Assembly (NCBI GenBank): GCA_937873425.1
Contig: CALMYE010000233.1
Coordinates: 1 to 56,123, forward strand
Reading direction: 5' to 3'
Source: an uncultured Sphingopyxis sp.
Lineage (GTDB): Bacteria > Pseudomonadota > Alphaproteobacteria > Sphingomonadales > Sphingomonadaceae
DNA length: 56,123 nucleotides
The notes under the pieces were generated by a model. It saw only the letters and a program-made list of their open reading frames with translations, had not been told where the DNA came from and made no database searches. Every line of letters starts with the position of its first letter. Positions within the stretch are counted from its first letter, which is position 1. A program made the translations under genes and the position numbers. Shown piece after piece: positions 42,330 to 52,166 of this stretch.

Positions 42330-42989
42330 TTACCCCCGCCCCCCGAACAGCGCTGTCCCGACGCGCACATGGGTGGCGCCCAGCATCACTGCCGTCTCGT
42401 AATCGCCGCTCATCCCTATCGAGCGCAGCGGCAGGCCGTGGCGCTCGGCGAGTTCGTCGAGCAGGGCAAAGTAAGGCGCGGGTTCGACGTCGGCGGGCGG
42501 GATCGCCATCAGCCCGTCGATGCGCAGCCCCGCATCCTTCGCCTCGGAAAGCAGCGCGGGCAGGCCGGCGACCGGGCAGCCGCCCTTCTGTTCCTCGTCG
42601 CCGATATTGACCTGCACGAACAATTGCGGCTGGCGGCCCGCCTTCTCGCAAGCCTTGACTAGTGCGGCGACGAGCGACGGCCGATCGAGCGAATGGATCG
42701 CGTCGAACAGGGCGACGGCTTCGTCGGCCTTGTTCGATTGCAACTGGCCGATCAGGTGCAGCACGACATCGGGCGCCTCGGCGCGCAGCGCGGGCCATTT
42801 CGCCGCAGCCTCCTGTACGCGATTCTCGCCGAAATGGCGCTGCCCGGCGGCGATCAGCGGGCGGATCGCGTCGGCCTCGTGCGTCTTCGACACCGCGATC
42901 AGCGTGACGTCGGCGGCCCTGCGCCCGGCGCGCTTCGCCGCCGCGGCGATTCCCGCCTGCACGTCCGCCAGTCGTTCCGCGCTGTCCAT
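42330..42989 (-). CDS. YggS family pyridoxal-phosphate homeostasis protein
   Basis: This PLP-binding TIM-barrel protein keeps free PLP balanced and has no known catalysis. The 219 residues carry Lys35 in LIAVSKTHEAD, the PLP anchor, followed by FGENRVQEA (53-61), HLIGQLQSNK near 77, and SIGMSGDYETAVMLGATHVRVGTALFG at the end. The ATG at 42989 fits the family. The frame is open upstream through the divergent ThiE-like gene but is not coding-like. Confidence 0.94.
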   Translation of the reverse strand: MDSAERLADVQAGIAAAAKRAGRRAADVTLIAVSKTHEADAIRPLIAAGQRHFGENRVQEAAAKWPALRAEAPDVVLHLIGQLQSNKADEAVALFDAIHSLDRPSLVAALVKACEKAGRQPQLFVQVNIGDEEQKGGCPVAGLPALLSEAKDAGLRIDGLMAIPPADVEPAPYFALLDELAERHGLPLRSIGMSGDYETAVMLGATHVRVGTALFGGRG

Positions 42990-43052
42990 CGTCCGTCCCC
43001 GTCGCTTCCCGCCCGCGTTGCGCGCGGCGGCGGTGCGCCTATAGGAAAGGCG

Positions 43053-43682
43053 ATGCCCGCGCGCCAGCCCCAGCCCCTCCGCCTGCCCGCCGTCTGGCTG
43101 TTCACCGATGCGCGGCTCGGCGACGCGCTGTTCGCGGCGGCGCGCGCGCTGCCGCCGGGCAGCGGCATCGTCATACGCCACGACGATCTGCCCCGCGGCG
43201 CGCGCTGGCGGCTGGTGCGGCGCCTCGCCCGCCTCGCGCGCGCGCGCGGACATATGCTGCTGGTCGCCGGCTCGCCGGCCGAGGCGCGGCGCTGGGGCGC
43301 CGATGGCGTCCATTTGCGGCAACGGGCGATCCGCGGCGCGGCGCAGGCGCGGCGAACCGGGCTGGTTGTGACCATGCCGGTGCACGACGCACACGAAGCA
43401 CGCGCCGCGCGCCGTGCCGGGGCGCATGGCGCCTTCGTCTCGCCGCTCCATCCGACGCGCTCGCATCCCGAAACGCCCGCGCTCGGCCGCCGCGCGTGGC
43501 TCGCGCTCGCGCGGCTCGGCGGCGCGGCGCCGGTTGCGCTCGGCGGCATGATCCCGGCGCGCGCGCGCGCGCTATGCCGCGCGAGCGGCGGAGGCGCCGC
43601 GCGATGGGCGGCGATCGGTCACTGGCTGGAAAAAGCGGCGAAGCGCCGGGCGCGTCAGAAGCGGAACGCGGTCCCGATATAG
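43053..43682 (+). CDS. ThiE/TenI-like thiamine phosphate synthase family protein
   Basis: This 209-residue protein resembles thiamine phosphate synthase or TenI. LFTDARLG near the start, GADGVHLRQRAIR near 86, and AFVSPLHPTRSHPETPALG near 131 match the family's phosphate-binding loops. The C-terminus (VALGGMIPARARALC) also fits. The order of conserved residues is incomplete and Arg content is very high, so true ThiE activity is doubtful. CTATAGG lies 7 bases before the ATG, with GGAAAGG overlapping it. Its 3' end overlaps the convergent gene by 28 bases. Confidence 0.75.
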   Translation: MPARQPQPLRLPAVWLFTDARLGDALFAAARALPPGSGIVIRHDDLPRGARWRLVRRLARLARARGHMLLVAGSPAEARRWGADGVHLRQRAIRGAAQARRTGLVVTMPVHDAHEARAARRAGAHGAFVSPLHPTRSHPETPALGRRAWLALARLGGAAPVALGGMIPARARALCRASGGGAARWAAIGHWLEKAAKRRARQKRNAVPI

Positions 43683-44374
43683 ACCGCCTGGCTGTCGCGG
43701 CGCGCGTCGGTCAGCGGCTGGGTGCCGTCGTCGCTCTTGTAGCGCACCCCGGCGGTGACATCGAGGTTGCGCGTCAGGCGATAGCTGCCGGCGAGATCGA
43801 CGGTCTGGTCGTCGCCGGGCGCGGTGATGCGGTCGGTCGCGCCGGCGGGATCGCTGGGCCGCGCCGTCATCTTGGTCGCGAAGCGCGACTTCTTCTCGGT
43901 CCGCTCGGGCGCCTGCGCCTGCGGCAGATTCCTGAGGTCGACGCCGCGCGGCAGCGCGGGGGTGACGAATTTCTCGAAGCCGACCGACGCGCCGAGGTCA
44001 TAGGCGACCGGGGCGATCGCGACCGGCGCCTTGACGCGGCCCTGCGCCAGCGCGGCGGTGCGCTCGGCGCTCGACGCGTCGTCGCGGGCGCGAATCACGA
44101 CGGTGATCGCGCGGTTCTTGCGGCTCTCGTCGGTGACGGCGGGGGTGAAGCTGAAGGCGCGGCGCGCGTCGGCCGACACTTTGGCATAGCGCGCGATCAG
44201 GCGCGGGTCGCCCGATGCCGGGGTGAACTGGCCGAGCAACGTGTCGGAGAGCGACGTCTCGCGGATGCGGTCGGCGCGGGTCATCGCGGCGAGCGCAGGG
44301 GGCAGGGCAAGCGAAACGGCCGCCAGTGCGACGACCCCCGTTTTCCAAAAATGTCGCGGTTTCCGCGGCATCAT
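43655..44374 (-). CDS. Exported hypothetical protein with outer-membrane-like C-terminus
   Basis: This 239-residue protein starts with MMPRKPRHFWKTGVVALAAV, a signal peptide probably cut after ALA near 30. A region of charged and Ala-rich sequence follows. The C-terminal 70 residues look like beta strands (VDLAGSYRLTRNLDVTAGVRY, then SQAVYIGTAFRF). They end in Phe, as in outer-membrane barrel proteins. The protein is too short for a full porin. The ATG at 44374 was chosen; an upstream start would add 25 residues of non-signal sequence. No family is recognised. Confidence 0.7.
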   Translation of the reverse strand: MMPRKPRHFWKTGVVALAAVSLALPPALAAMTRADRIRETSLSDTLLGQFTPASGDPRLIARYAKVSADARRAFSFTPAVTDESRKNRAITVVIRARDDASSAERTAALAQGRVKAPVAIAPVAYDLGASVGFEKFVTPALPRGVDLRNLPQAQAPERTEKKSRFATKMTARPSDPAGATDRITAPGDDQTVDLAGSYRLTRNLDVTAGVRYKSDDGTQPLTDARRDSQAVYIGTAFRF

Positions 44375-44636
44375 CTGCGACTCCAACCCCAGTTCCTGTC
44401 CCAAATAGGCCGAATGCGCCGACTTTTCCAGCGATTCCCGAGAAAGCAAATCTTTAGGGCCTGATTTTTATGCGCCTGTTGCGCGATGACCACAGTCCAT
44501 GCCCTGGCTGACTCCCCGATGAACGGCGCGAACAAGCGCATTCGCGCGCTTGCCGCCGCGCGGCAAGGGCGATAGAGACGCTCGCGATGAACAGCAGCGC
44601 GGGGTCCTCCGCGCCCCAAAGATAAGGTGTTTCGGC

Positions 44637-45098
44637 ATGTCCCAGCTCAACGTCCTCGCCGCGCTCGGTCGCCGTCCGGTCACGCTCGCGCTGCTCGGCG
44701 TCGCGGCGTTCGGCCTCGCGGCGTGCGGCGGCAAGGACCGGCCGCGCGCCGACCTCGCGGCCAGCCAGGTGACGACGATCGGCGTCAATTCCTATCTGTG
44801 GCGCGCCTCGCTCGACGCCCTGTCCTTCATGCCTTTGCTCCAGGCCGATTCGTCGGGCGGGGTGATCATCACCGACTGGTATGCCAACCCGCAGAATCCG
44901 AACGAGCGGATGAAGGTGACGGTGTCGATCCTCGACCGCGACCTGCGCGCCGACGCGCTGCGCGTCGCCGCCTCGCGCCAGGTCGCGCAGGGCGGCGGCT
45001 GGGTCGATGCGCCGGTGCAGGCGGCGACGGTGCAGAAGCTGGAGGAGATCATCCTCACCCGCGCCCGCGACCTGCGCCGCTCGGCCTTCGAGGGCTAA
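44637..45098 (+). CDS. DUF3576 family lipoprotein
   Basis: This 153-residue protein has a lipobox GLAAC (Cys30), then IGVNSYLWRASLDALSFMPL, the DUF3576 signature, and SGGVIITDWYANP. The family is alphaproteobacterial, with unknown role, and usually lies directly upstream of leuS and lptE. The same order here suggests an outer-membrane function. The 52-bp gap to leuS fits one transcript. The stretch 44375-44636 upstream holds only a weak open frame of 29 codons and no recognisable site. Confidence 0.85.
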   Translation: MSQLNVLAALGRRPVTLALLGVAAFGLAACGGKDRPRADLAASQVTTIGVNSYLWRASLDALSFMPLLQADSSGGVIITDWYANPQNPNERMKVTVSILDRDLRADALRVAASRQVAQGGGWVDAPVQAATVQKLEEIILTRARDLRRSAFEG

Positions 45099-45150
45099 TC
45101 CGGCGGCGCGCACCTGCGCCGCCCCGACAGACTAACGGGGTAAGCAACAA

Positions 45151-47832
45151 ATGACCCGCGAACCGCGCTTTGGCGCCCTCGCCGCCGACGCCCGCTGGCA
45201 GGCGGCGTGGGAAGCCGCCGACAGCTTCGCCACCACCGACAGAGGCGACAAGCCCAAGGCCTATATCCTCGAGATGTTCCCCTATCCCTCGGGGCGCATC
45301 CACATGGGCCATGTCCGCAACTATGCGATGGGTGACGTGCTCGCGCGCTTCAAGCGGATGACGGGTCACGACGTGCTGCACCCGATGGGCTGGGACGCCT
45401 TCGGCATGCCGGCGGAAAATGCCGCGATGGAAAAGGGCGTACATCCGGGCGGCTGGACCCGCGACAATATCGCCGCGATGCGCGCGCAGCTGAAGCGGCT
45501 CGGCCTCGCGATCGACTGGAGCCGCGAGCTCGCGACGTGCGAGCCCGACTATTACGGGCAGGAACAGGCGCTGTTCCTCGACCTGTTCGCCGCGGGTCTC
45601 GTCACGCGCAAGGAGAGCTACGTCAACTGGGACCCGGTCGACATGACCGTGCTCGCCAACGAACAGGTCATCGACGGCCGCGGCTGGCGCTCGGGCGCGC
45701 TGGTCGAGAAGAAGAAATTGTCGCAGTGGTTCCTCAAGATCACCGACTTCGCCGACGAACTGCTCGAAGGATTGAGCAGCCTCGACAAATGGCCCGACAA
45801 GGTGCGGCTGATGCAGGAAAACTGGATCGGCAAGTCGCAGGGGCTGGAGTTTTCGTTCAGGCTTGCGGGCGGCGCGCCGGGCTTCGACGTCTTCACGACG
45901 CGCCCCGACACGCTCTACGGCGCGAGCTTCGCGGCGATCTCGCCCGACCATCCGCTCGCCGAACGCCTCGCGAAGGATTCGCCCGAACTCGCGGCCTTCA
46001 TCGCCGAATGCCGGCGGCAGGGGACGTCGGCGGAGCAGCTCGAAACCGCCGAGAAGCTGGGCTTCGACACCGGCCTGTCGGTCGAACATCCGCTCGATCC
46101 CGCGCTTCACTTGCCCGTCTGGGTCGTGAATTATGTGCTGATGGACTATGGCACCGGCGCGATCTTCGGCTGCCCGGCGCACGACCAGCGCGACCTCGAT
46201 TTCGCGCGCAAATATGAGCTGCCCGTCCACCGCGTGATCGCCGACGGCGACGAGGTCGCGCAGCATTTCACCGGCGACGAGGCCTGGACCGGCCCCGGCC
46301 GCCTCGTGAACAGCCACTTCCTCGACGGCATGAGCATCGACGAGGCCAAGGCCGCGGTCATCGCGCGCGCCGAGCATGAGGGCTGGGGCAAGGGCACGAC
46401 CGTATGGCGCCTGCGCGACTGGGGTGTCTCGCGCCAGCGCTATTGGGGGACGCCGATCCCCTTCATCCATTGTCCGGCGTGCGGGCTGGTGCCGGTGCCG
46501 AAGGACCAGCTTCCCGTCGTGCTGCCCGAGGACGCCGATTTCTCGGTCCCCGGCAATCCGCTCGACCGCCATCCGACGTGGAAGCATGTCGCCTGCCCGA
46601 CCTGCGGCGGCGCGGCGGTGCGCGAGACCGACACGCTCGACACCTTCGTCGATTCGAGCTGGTATTTCCTGCGCTTCGCCAGCGCGCCGAGCGATCGGCC
46701 TTTCGATCCCGAAGTCATCCGCCGCTGGCTCCCCGTCGACCAATATATCGGCGGCATCGAGCATGCGATTCTCCACCTGCTCTACGCGCGCTTCTGGACG
46801 CGCGCGCTGAACAAGCTGGGGATGATCGACATCAAGGAGCCCTTCGCCAGCCTGTTTACGCAGGGGATGGTGACGCACGAAACCTACAGCCGCACCGCTT
46901 CGCGGGAGGAGCGTGTGGGCGACGTAACGCATCGTCATGCTTACGAGGAATTTTTGACGCCTGAACAGGTCGATCTTGAAACAAAATCGCGAGATGGCAA
47001 GAATTGGCCCCCGGCCAATTCCGTTGGCGTGTCGATTTCAACAACATTCGATCCTGCGAAAGTCATCAAAAAGGGAGATGTCTTCATTTTCCCCAACGTG
47101 GCCGCGTCGGGCGAAGGCGTGGATATTGGCCGCGTCATCAAGATGTCGAAGTCGAAGAAGAATGTCGTCGATCCCGATGCCATCCTCGACCAGTATGGCG
47201 CCGACGCGGTGCGCTGGTTCATGCTCTCCGACAGCCCGCCCGAGCGCGACCTGCCGTGGAGCGAGGCCGGCATCGAGGGCGCGTGGCGCTTCGTCCAGCG
47301 GCTGTGGCGCCTCTTCGGCGACACCGAAAAGACCGGCGAGGGCGGAGAGGACAAGGCGCTCGCCCGCAAGCTCCACCAGACGATCGCCGGCGTCGCCGCC
47401 GATGTTGAGGCATTGGGCTTCAACAAGGCGGTCGCGAAGATCCACGCGCTCGCCAACGAGGTCGAGAAGGCGGCGCCCTCGGCGACCCGCGCCGAGGCGT
47501 GCCGAACCCTGATCCTGCTCGTCGCGCCGATGCTGCCGCACCTCGCCGAAGAGGCGTGGGCGGCGCTGCCCGACTCGCAGCGCACCACCGCGATGATCGC
47601 CGACGCCGCCTGGCCCGCCGCCGACCCGGCGCTGCTCGTCGAGGACGAGGTGACGATCGCGATCCAGGTCGCGGGCAAGCTGCGCGACACGATGACGCTC
47701 GCCAAGGGCATCGACCGGGACGCCGCCGAAGCCGCCGCGCTCGCCCGCCCGCGCATCGCCGAATTGCTCGGCGGCGGCGCGCCGAAGAAGGTGATCGTGG
47801 TGCCGGACCGGCTTGTGAATATCGTTCCCTGA
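45151..47832 (+). CDS. leuS: Leucyl-tRNA synthetase
   Basis: This class I synthetase charges tRNA-Leu. The 893 residues have HMGH (51-54) in [14 protein letters not shown], the CP1 editing domain (about 225-420) with [10 protein letters not shown], a zinc-like CPACG and CPTCGG pair near 446 and 486, and KMSKS (664-668). The leucine-specific stretch before KMSKS (about 582-650) is written in visibly AT-richer codons than the rest (43-53 percent GC by direct count, against 60-63 percent beside it). The frame is intact throughout. GGGGTAAGCAAC precedes the ATG. Confidence 0.97.
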   Translation: MTREPRFGALAADARWQAAWEAADSFATTDRGDKPKAYILEMFPYPSGRIHMGHVRNYAMGDVLARFKRMTGHDVLHPMGWDAFGMPAENAAMEKGVHPGGWTRDNIAAMRAQLKRLGLAIDWSRELATCEPDYYGQEQALFLDLFAAGLVTRKESYVNWDPVDMTVLANEQVIDGRGWRSGALVEKKKLSQWFLKITDFADELLEGLSSLDKWPDKVRLMQENWIGKSQGLEFSFRLAGGAPGFDVFTTRPDTLYGASFAAISPDHPLAERLAKDSPELAAFIAECRRQGTSAEQLETAEKLGFDTGLSVEHPLDPALHLPVWVVNYVLMDYGTGAIFGCPAHDQRDLDFARKYELPVHRVIADGDEVAQHFTGDEAWTGPGRLVNSHFLDGMSIDEAKAAVIARAEHEGWGKGTTVWRLRDWGVSRQRYWGTPIPFIHCPACGLVPVPKDQLPVVLPEDADFSVPGNPLDRHPTWKHVACPTCGGAAVRETDTLDTFVDSSWYFLRFASAPSDRPFDPEVIRRWLPVDQYIGGIEHAILHLLYARFWTRALNKLGMIDIKEPFASLFTQGMVTHETYSRTASREERVGDVTHRHAYEEFLTPEQVDLETKSRDGKNWPPANSVGVSISTTFDPAKVIKKGDVFIFPNVAASGEGVDIGRVIKMSKSKKNVVDPDAILDQYGADAVRWFMLSDSPPERDLPWSEAGIEGAWRFVQRLWRLFGDTEKTGEGGEDKALARKLHQTIAGVAADVEALGFNKAVAKIHALANEVEKAAPSATRAEACRTLILLVAPMLPHLAEEAWAALPDSQRTTAMIADAAWPAADPALLVEDEVTIAIQVAGKLRDTMTLAKGIDRDAAEAAALARPRIAELLGGGAPKKVIVVPDRLVNIVP

Positions 47833-47862
47833 CGGGATGGCCGGAACAAACCCTTCCATCAC

Positions 47863-47942
47863 CCGTTCGCGTCGAGCGAAGTCGAGACGCCCATCGGTAG
47901 TGCACGCCTGCGGGGTGTCTCGACTTCGCTCGACACGAACGG
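47863..47942. repeat. Palindromic intergenic repeat, class D copy 2
   Basis: The arms CCGTTCGCGTCGAGCGAAGT and CTTCGCTCGACACGAACGG, with GAGACGCCC / GGGTGTCTC inside, flank a short loop. It shares CGAGCGAAGTCGAG with the 12899 element. It lies between leuS and lptE. Confidence 0.85.
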
Positions 47943-47965
47943 AATTTGAGGCCATCCTTTAATCT

Positions 47966-48511
47966 ATGCGCGCCCTTCTCATCTCTTCGCTCATCGCCGC
48001 ATCGCTGCTTCTCGGCGGCTGCGGCCTGCGCCCGCTCTATGCGAGCGGCAGCGGCGGGGCGGTGGCGACGATCCTCGCCGACATCGACGTCGCGCCGATC
48101 GAGGGGCATGAGGGCTGGCTGGTCCGCAACGCGCTGCGCGACCGGCTCGTCGCGGCGCAGAACGGGCAGGGCGCGGGCAAGCGCCTGCGCCTCGACGTGC
48201 GGCTGGAGGATTCGATCACCGGCTTCGGGGTGCGCGCCGACGATGCGGTGACGCGCGAGCGCCGCACGCTGCGCGCGCGCTATCAGCTCGTCGATGCGGG
48301 GACCGGACAGGTGCTGCTCGACGCGACCGCCTTTTCCGACGCGGGGATCGACGTGGTCGGCAGCGAATATGCGACGATCGCCGCCGAATCGACCGCGCTC
48401 GAACGGCTGTCGCAGGCGGTCGCCGACCAGATCGTCGCGCGCATCGCGGTGTTCGCAGATCGCGGCGGCGGGCGCGAACCCGACGCGCCGGCGGCGCCCG
48501 GCGGGCAATGA
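47966..48511 (+). CDS. lptE: LPS-assembly lipoprotein LptE
   Basis: LptE plugs the LptD barrel that inserts LPS into the outer membrane. The 181 residues begin with a lipoprotein signal, MRALLISSLIAASLLLGGC, with Cys19. GLRPLYASG directly after it is the alphaproteobacterial LptE signature. ITGFGVRADDAVTRERRTLRARY and the DQIVARIAVF helix follow. Its stop overlaps the holA ATG by 4 bases. leuS-lptE-holA is a conserved order. Confidence 0.92.
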   Translation: MRALLISSLIAASLLLGGCGLRPLYASGSGGAVATILADIDVAPIEGHEGWLVRNALRDRLVAAQNGQGAGKRLRLDVRLEDSITGFGVRADDAVTRERRTLRARYQLVDAGTGQVLLDATAFSDAGIDVVGSEYATIAAESTALERLSQAVADQIVARIAVFADRGGGREPDAPAAPGGQ

Positions 48512-49539
48512 AAAGCGTCAAGCCCGCCGAACTCGAACGCCAGACGCGGCTCGACCCCCGCATCCGCTTCACCCTCCTCACCGGCCCCGACGAAGCGACG
48601 ATGGGGGCTGTCGCGAACCATCTCGCCGGACTCGCGGGCAAGGAGGCCGAACGGCTCGACCTGTCCTCGACGCAGCTGTCGCAGGACCCGTCGCTGCTCG
48701 CCGCCGAGGCGGCGTCGATGTCGCTCTTCGCGTCCGCGCGGCTGATCCGGCTGGAAATAGGGGGGGGCGGCGACGACTGCCTCGCCGCGGTCGAGGCGCT
48801 GCTGACGGCCGGCAATGCAATCAACCCGGTGATCGCGACCGGCGCGTCGGTCACCGCCAAGTCGAAGCTGGTCAAGCTGGTCGAGGGGTCGGACCACGCC
48901 CTTGCCGCCATCTGCTACCAGCCCGACCGCCGCGCGCTGATCGGCATCGCGATGGGCGCGGCGGAGGAACAGGGGCTGCGGCTCGGCAATGCCGAGGCGC
49001 AACTGCTCGTCGATCTCGTCTCGGGCGATCAGGCGCTGATGCGCCGCGAACTGGAAAAGATGGCGCTCTATCTCGACGCCGCGCGCGACCGGCAGCGGCA
49101 GGTGACCCCCGCCGACCTCGCCGCGCTCGGCGCCGCGACGCACGAGGAGGATGTCAGTGAATTCATCAACCTCACGCTCGGCGGCAAGGTGCAGGGCCTG
49201 CCCGCGATGCTGGCGCAGGCGGCGGCGGTCGGCGTCGCCGAGATCCGCCTGATCCGCGCGCTCGCCATCCGCGCGATGCAGCTCGCGCGGCTGCGCGCCG
49301 AGGTCGACGGCGGCGCCCACCCCGCGACCGTCGTCGCGGCGAAGAGCAGCGGCGTCTTCTGGAAGGAACAGGGCGCGGTGACCGCGCAGCTCCACATCTG
49401 GGATTCGCTGCGCATCGCGCGGCTGATGACGCGCCTGCTCGAATGCGAGCGCGCGCTGAAGGCGTCGGGGACCGCGGGCGGCGTGCTGTTCCGCAAGCTC
49501 GTCACCGATATCGCGCACCAGGCCGCGCGGGCGCGATAG
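48508..49539 (+). CDS. holA: DNA polymerase III subunit delta
   Basis: HolA opens the beta clamp inside the clamp loader. The 343 residues follow an AAA-like fold without a Walker A motif, as in the family. LTGPDEATMGAVANHL is near the N-terminus, SMSLFASARLIRLE near 70 corresponds to the clamp-binding helix (two bulky residues in SLF), and LVDLVSGDQALMRRELEKMALY lies near 168. The ATGA overlap with lptE shows co-translation. Confidence 0.92.
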   Translation: MKSVKPAELERQTRLDPRIRFTLLTGPDEATMGAVANHLAGLAGKEAERLDLSSTQLSQDPSLLAAEAASMSLFASARLIRLEIGGGGDDCLAAVEALLTAGNAINPVIATGASVTAKSKLVKLVEGSDHALAAICYQPDRRALIGIAMGAAEEQGLRLGNAEAQLLVDLVSGDQALMRRELEKMALYLDAARDRQRQVTPADLAALGAATHEEDVSEFINLTLGGKVQGLPAMLAQAAAVGVAEIRLIRALAIRAMQLARLRAEVDGGAHPATVVAAKSSGVFWKEQGAVTAQLHIWDSLRIARLMTRLLECERALKASGTAGGVLFRKLVTDIAHQAARAR

Positions 49540-49566
49540 TCCTGATCATTCCCGGCTGAAAACCCT

Positions 49567-49641
49567 TGTGTCCCCGCGAAGGCGGGGACCCAGAGCGGCC
49601 TTGCGCTGCCCCGCCCTGGGTCCCCGCCTTCGCGGGGACAC
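49567..49641. repeat. Palindromic intergenic repeat, class B copy 4 (short)
   Basis: The arms TGTGTCCCCGCGAAGGCGGG and CCCCGCCTTCGCGGGGACAC enclose ACCCAG and CTGGGT. The loop is shorter and the ATCTCCGG word is missing. It lies after holA. Confidence 0.88.
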
Positions 49642-49751
49642 CTGATGGCATAGAGCGCATCGATTGAGACGATCCCGCTCGGGCTCCGGTCGGTCTGGCC
49701 GCGCAGTGAAGGAGGAAGGCTGCCCCGCCTGCCGCACCGCACAAAAGCCGA

Positions 49752-49779
49752 TTGCGAAATCCGGGCGGTGCGCTATGGG
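49752..49779 (+). promoter_or_regulatory. Candidate promoter for the B12 uptake genes
   Basis: TTGCGA (49752-49757) and TATGGG (49774-49779) are 16 bases apart. Transcription would begin near 49786, about 30 bases before the riboswitch. The match is moderate. Confidence 0.35.
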
Positions 49780-49817
49780 CGGTCGCCGCGGGGGGCTTGC
49801 CCTTCGCACGATCGCGC

Positions 49818-50012
49818 CGGTGCCCCCCTTGGGGCTTAATATGGGAACGCGGTGAGGGGGCTCCGATGCGAGCCGCCGAATCCGGGGCTGTCCCTGCAAC
49901 TGTAAGCGGCGAGCGCGATGCACCGTCCCGGACCCGTCCGGGACAGCCACTGGGGCGACCTGGGAAGGCGTGCATCAAGCCCTGACCCGCGAGCCAGGAG
50001 ACCTGCCGGCGC
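49818..50012 (+). ncRNA. Cobalamin (B12) riboswitch
   Basis: This AdoCbl-type aptamer controls the genes that follow. Its conserved blocks appear in order: GGTGCCC near 49819, TTAATATGGGAACGCGGTG, GAATCCGGGGCTGTCCCTGC, AACTGTAAGCGG, GCCACTGG, GGGAAGG, and the B12 box GAGCCAGGAGACCTGCC near 49991-50007. The btuB start lies about 195 bases downstream. That interval is rich in short GC hairpins that could mask the Shine-Dalgarno when B12 is bound. Confidence 0.95.
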
Positions 50013-50205
50013 GGGTCGCTCAATGCCTCGGTCCAGGGAAAGGCCAGGGCACGGAGACTTCCGTCGAGCGACGACCAGGCGGCTGGGGCCGCCTCGGTGC
50101 AGGGAGGCGGGCGCCGACGCCCGTCCGCATCCCCGCCCCGGCCGGTCGCGCTCCCGCGGTCCCGGCAGGCTCCCGCCCTCGCTCACGGCGTGCGGGAGGA
50201 CTCCC

Positions 50206-52128
50206 ATGTTGAAATTCAGTAGCATTTCCCTGATTGCCTTGACGGCCGCGGCGACGCCCGCCTTGGCGGAAACCACCGATGAACGCCCCGACGAGGCCAT
50301 CATCGTCTCGGCCTCGCGGTCGGGTGAGGGCGTCGAGGCGGGCAAGCTCGGTGCATCGGCGACGGTCATCGACGCCGCGGCGCTGGAGGCGCGCCAGACG
50401 CGCGTCGTCTCCGACGTGCTGCGCGACGTGCCGGGCCTCGCGGTCAGCCGCTCGGGCGCGATCGGCGGCCAGACGCAGGTGCGCGTCCGCGGCGCCGAGG
50501 CGAACCATGTGCTGGTGCTGATCGACGGCATCGAGGCCGCCGACGCCTTTCAGGGCGAGTTCGACTTCGGCACGTTGATCGCCGACCCCGCCGCGCGGAT
50601 CGAGGTGCTGCGCGGGCAGCAATCGTCGCTCTACGGCTCCGACGCGATCGGCGGCGTGATCAGCTACACCACCCTGTCGGGCCGCGAGGCGCCCGGCTAT
50701 CTCGCCCGGCTCGAAGGCGGATCGTTCGGCACGATCAGCGGCGGCGCGCGCGCGGCGGGCGTCGCGGGCGACTTCGACTATGCGCTGTCGGGTTCCTATT
50801 ACGGCACGAAGGGCTATCCGACCGCGCGCGGCGGCACGCGCGACGTCGGATCGGACAGCATCGGCGCCACCGCCAAGCTCGGCTGGGCGCCCGGCGAGGC
50901 GTTCCGGCTGACCGGCGTGCTGCGCTACAGCCACACCGACGCCGACACCAACAACAGCGAGTTCGACACGACCAGCCCGCTGTTCGGCTACACCGTCGAC
51001 AGCCCCGGCGTCCGTTACACCAACGAAGCCTTCTACGGCCTGCTGTCGGCCGAATATCGCGCCCTCGACGGGCGCTGGGTGAGCACGCTGTCGGGCCAGT
51101 TCGCCGACGTGACGCGCAAGGGGCTTTCGCCCTTCGGGCTCGACTATGGCAACAAGGGCAAGCGGCTGAAGGGCAGCTTCACTTCCAGCCTGTCCTTCGG
51201 CACCGACGCGCTGACCCACCGGCTGACCGGCGCCGCCGATATCGAGCGCGAGAGCTTCCGCAACATCGGCCCCTTCGGTTTCCAGGGGGTGCGGCACACC
51301 GACAATCTGGGCCTCGTCGGCCAATATGAGCTGATCGGCGACGCTTTCTCGCTCGGCGCCTCGGTGCGGCACGACGACAACAACCGCTTCGACGATGCGA
51401 CGACCTGGCGCGTCCAGGGCAGCTATCGCCTGCCGACCGGCACGCGCATCCGCGCCGCCTATGGCACCGGGATCAAGAACCCCGGCTATTTCGAGCTCTA
51501 CGGCTTCATCGACGGCCGTTATATCGGCAATCCGGACCTGCAGCCCGAAAAGTCGAAGGGCTGGGAAGCGGGGATCGAGCAGAGCTTCGGCGCCGACGGC
51601 TGGGCGACGATCGGCGCGACCTGGTTCGACGCGAAGCTGACGGGCGAGATTTTCACCGACTTTCCGCCGCCGAACTTCACCGCGACTCCGGCCAACCGGA
51701 CGACCGACAGCAAGCAGCACGGCATCGAGGCCTTCGTCAGCGCGCAGCCGATCCCCGAGCTGCGTTTCGACCTGGCCTACAGCTGGATCAAATCGAAGGA
51801 GAATGGCGTCGCCGAAATCCGCCGGCCGCGGCACATCGCGAGCTTCAACACGACGGTGACGAGCCCCGACCGGCGCTTTGCGGGGACGCTGACCGTCCGC
51901 TACAACGGCCGGATGACCGACAGCGCCTTCATCGACCCCAGCTTCGTGCCGGTCACCGTGTCGCTGAAGGAATATGTGCTGGTCAACCTCGGCCTCGACT
52001 ACAAGGTCAGCGGCAACATCGCGCTCTTCGGCCGCGTCGAGAATCTGCTGGACGAGGATTATGAGGAGATCTTCAGCTTCGCGACGCCGGGCCGGGCGGC
52101 CTATGGCGGCGTGCGGCTGAGCTTCTGA
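50206..52128 (+). CDS. btuB: TonB-dependent vitamin B12 receptor BtuB
   Basis: BtuB imports cobalamins across the outer membrane using TonB. The 640 residues have a signal peptide (cleavage after LAE near 22), a TonB-box-like EAIIVSAS (about 31-38), a plug domain with VLRDVPGLAVSRSG and RVRGAEANHVLVLIDG, then a 22-strand barrel (about 150-640) ending in Phe. GGGAGGA is 7 bases before the ATG. The B12 riboswitch upstream and ABC genes downstream support the substrate. Confidence 0.94.
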   Translation: MLKFSSISLIALTAAATPALAETTDERPDEAIIVSASRSGEGVEAGKLGASATVIDAAALEARQTRVVSDVLRDVPGLAVSRSGAIGGQTQVRVRGAEANHVLVLIDGIEAADAFQGEFDFGTLIADPAARIEVLRGQQSSLYGSDAIGGVISYTTLSGREAPGYLARLEGGSFGTISGGARAAGVAGDFDYALSGSYYGTKGYPTARGGTRDVGSDSIGATAKLGWAPGEAFRLTGVLRYSHTDADTNNSEFDTTSPLFGYTVDSPGVRYTNEAFYGLLSAEYRALDGRWVSTLSGQFADVTRKGLSPFGLDYGNKGKRLKGSFTSSLSFGTDALTHRLTGAADIERESFRNIGPFGFQGVRHTDNLGLVGQYELIGDAFSLGASVRHDDNNRFDDATTWRVQGSYRLPTGTRIRAAYGTGIKNPGYFELYGFIDGRYIGNPDLQPEKSKGWEAGIEQSFGADGWATIGATWFDAKLTGEIFTDFPPPNFTATPANRTTDSKQHGIEAFVSAQPIPELRFDLAYSWIKSKENGVAEIRRPRHIASFNTTVTSPDRRFAGTLTVRYNGRMTDSAFIDPSFVPVTVSLKEYVLVNLGLDYKVSGNIALFGRVENLLDEDYEEIFSFATPGRAAYGGVRLSF

Positions 52129-52166
52129 CCGGGGGCGGCGGATAAGCGGCAGGCGGGGATCGGCGA

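Noticed and set aside
44487-44576. Open frame of 29 codons starting ATGACCACAGTC upstream of the DUF3576 gene
   Set aside because: No ribosome binding site, no family resemblance and no terminator. It is kept only as background in that gap.
46895-47100. Frameshift or pseudogene in leuS at the low-GC patch
   Set aside because: The reading frame continues without stops into an intact KMSKS motif, and length is normal.
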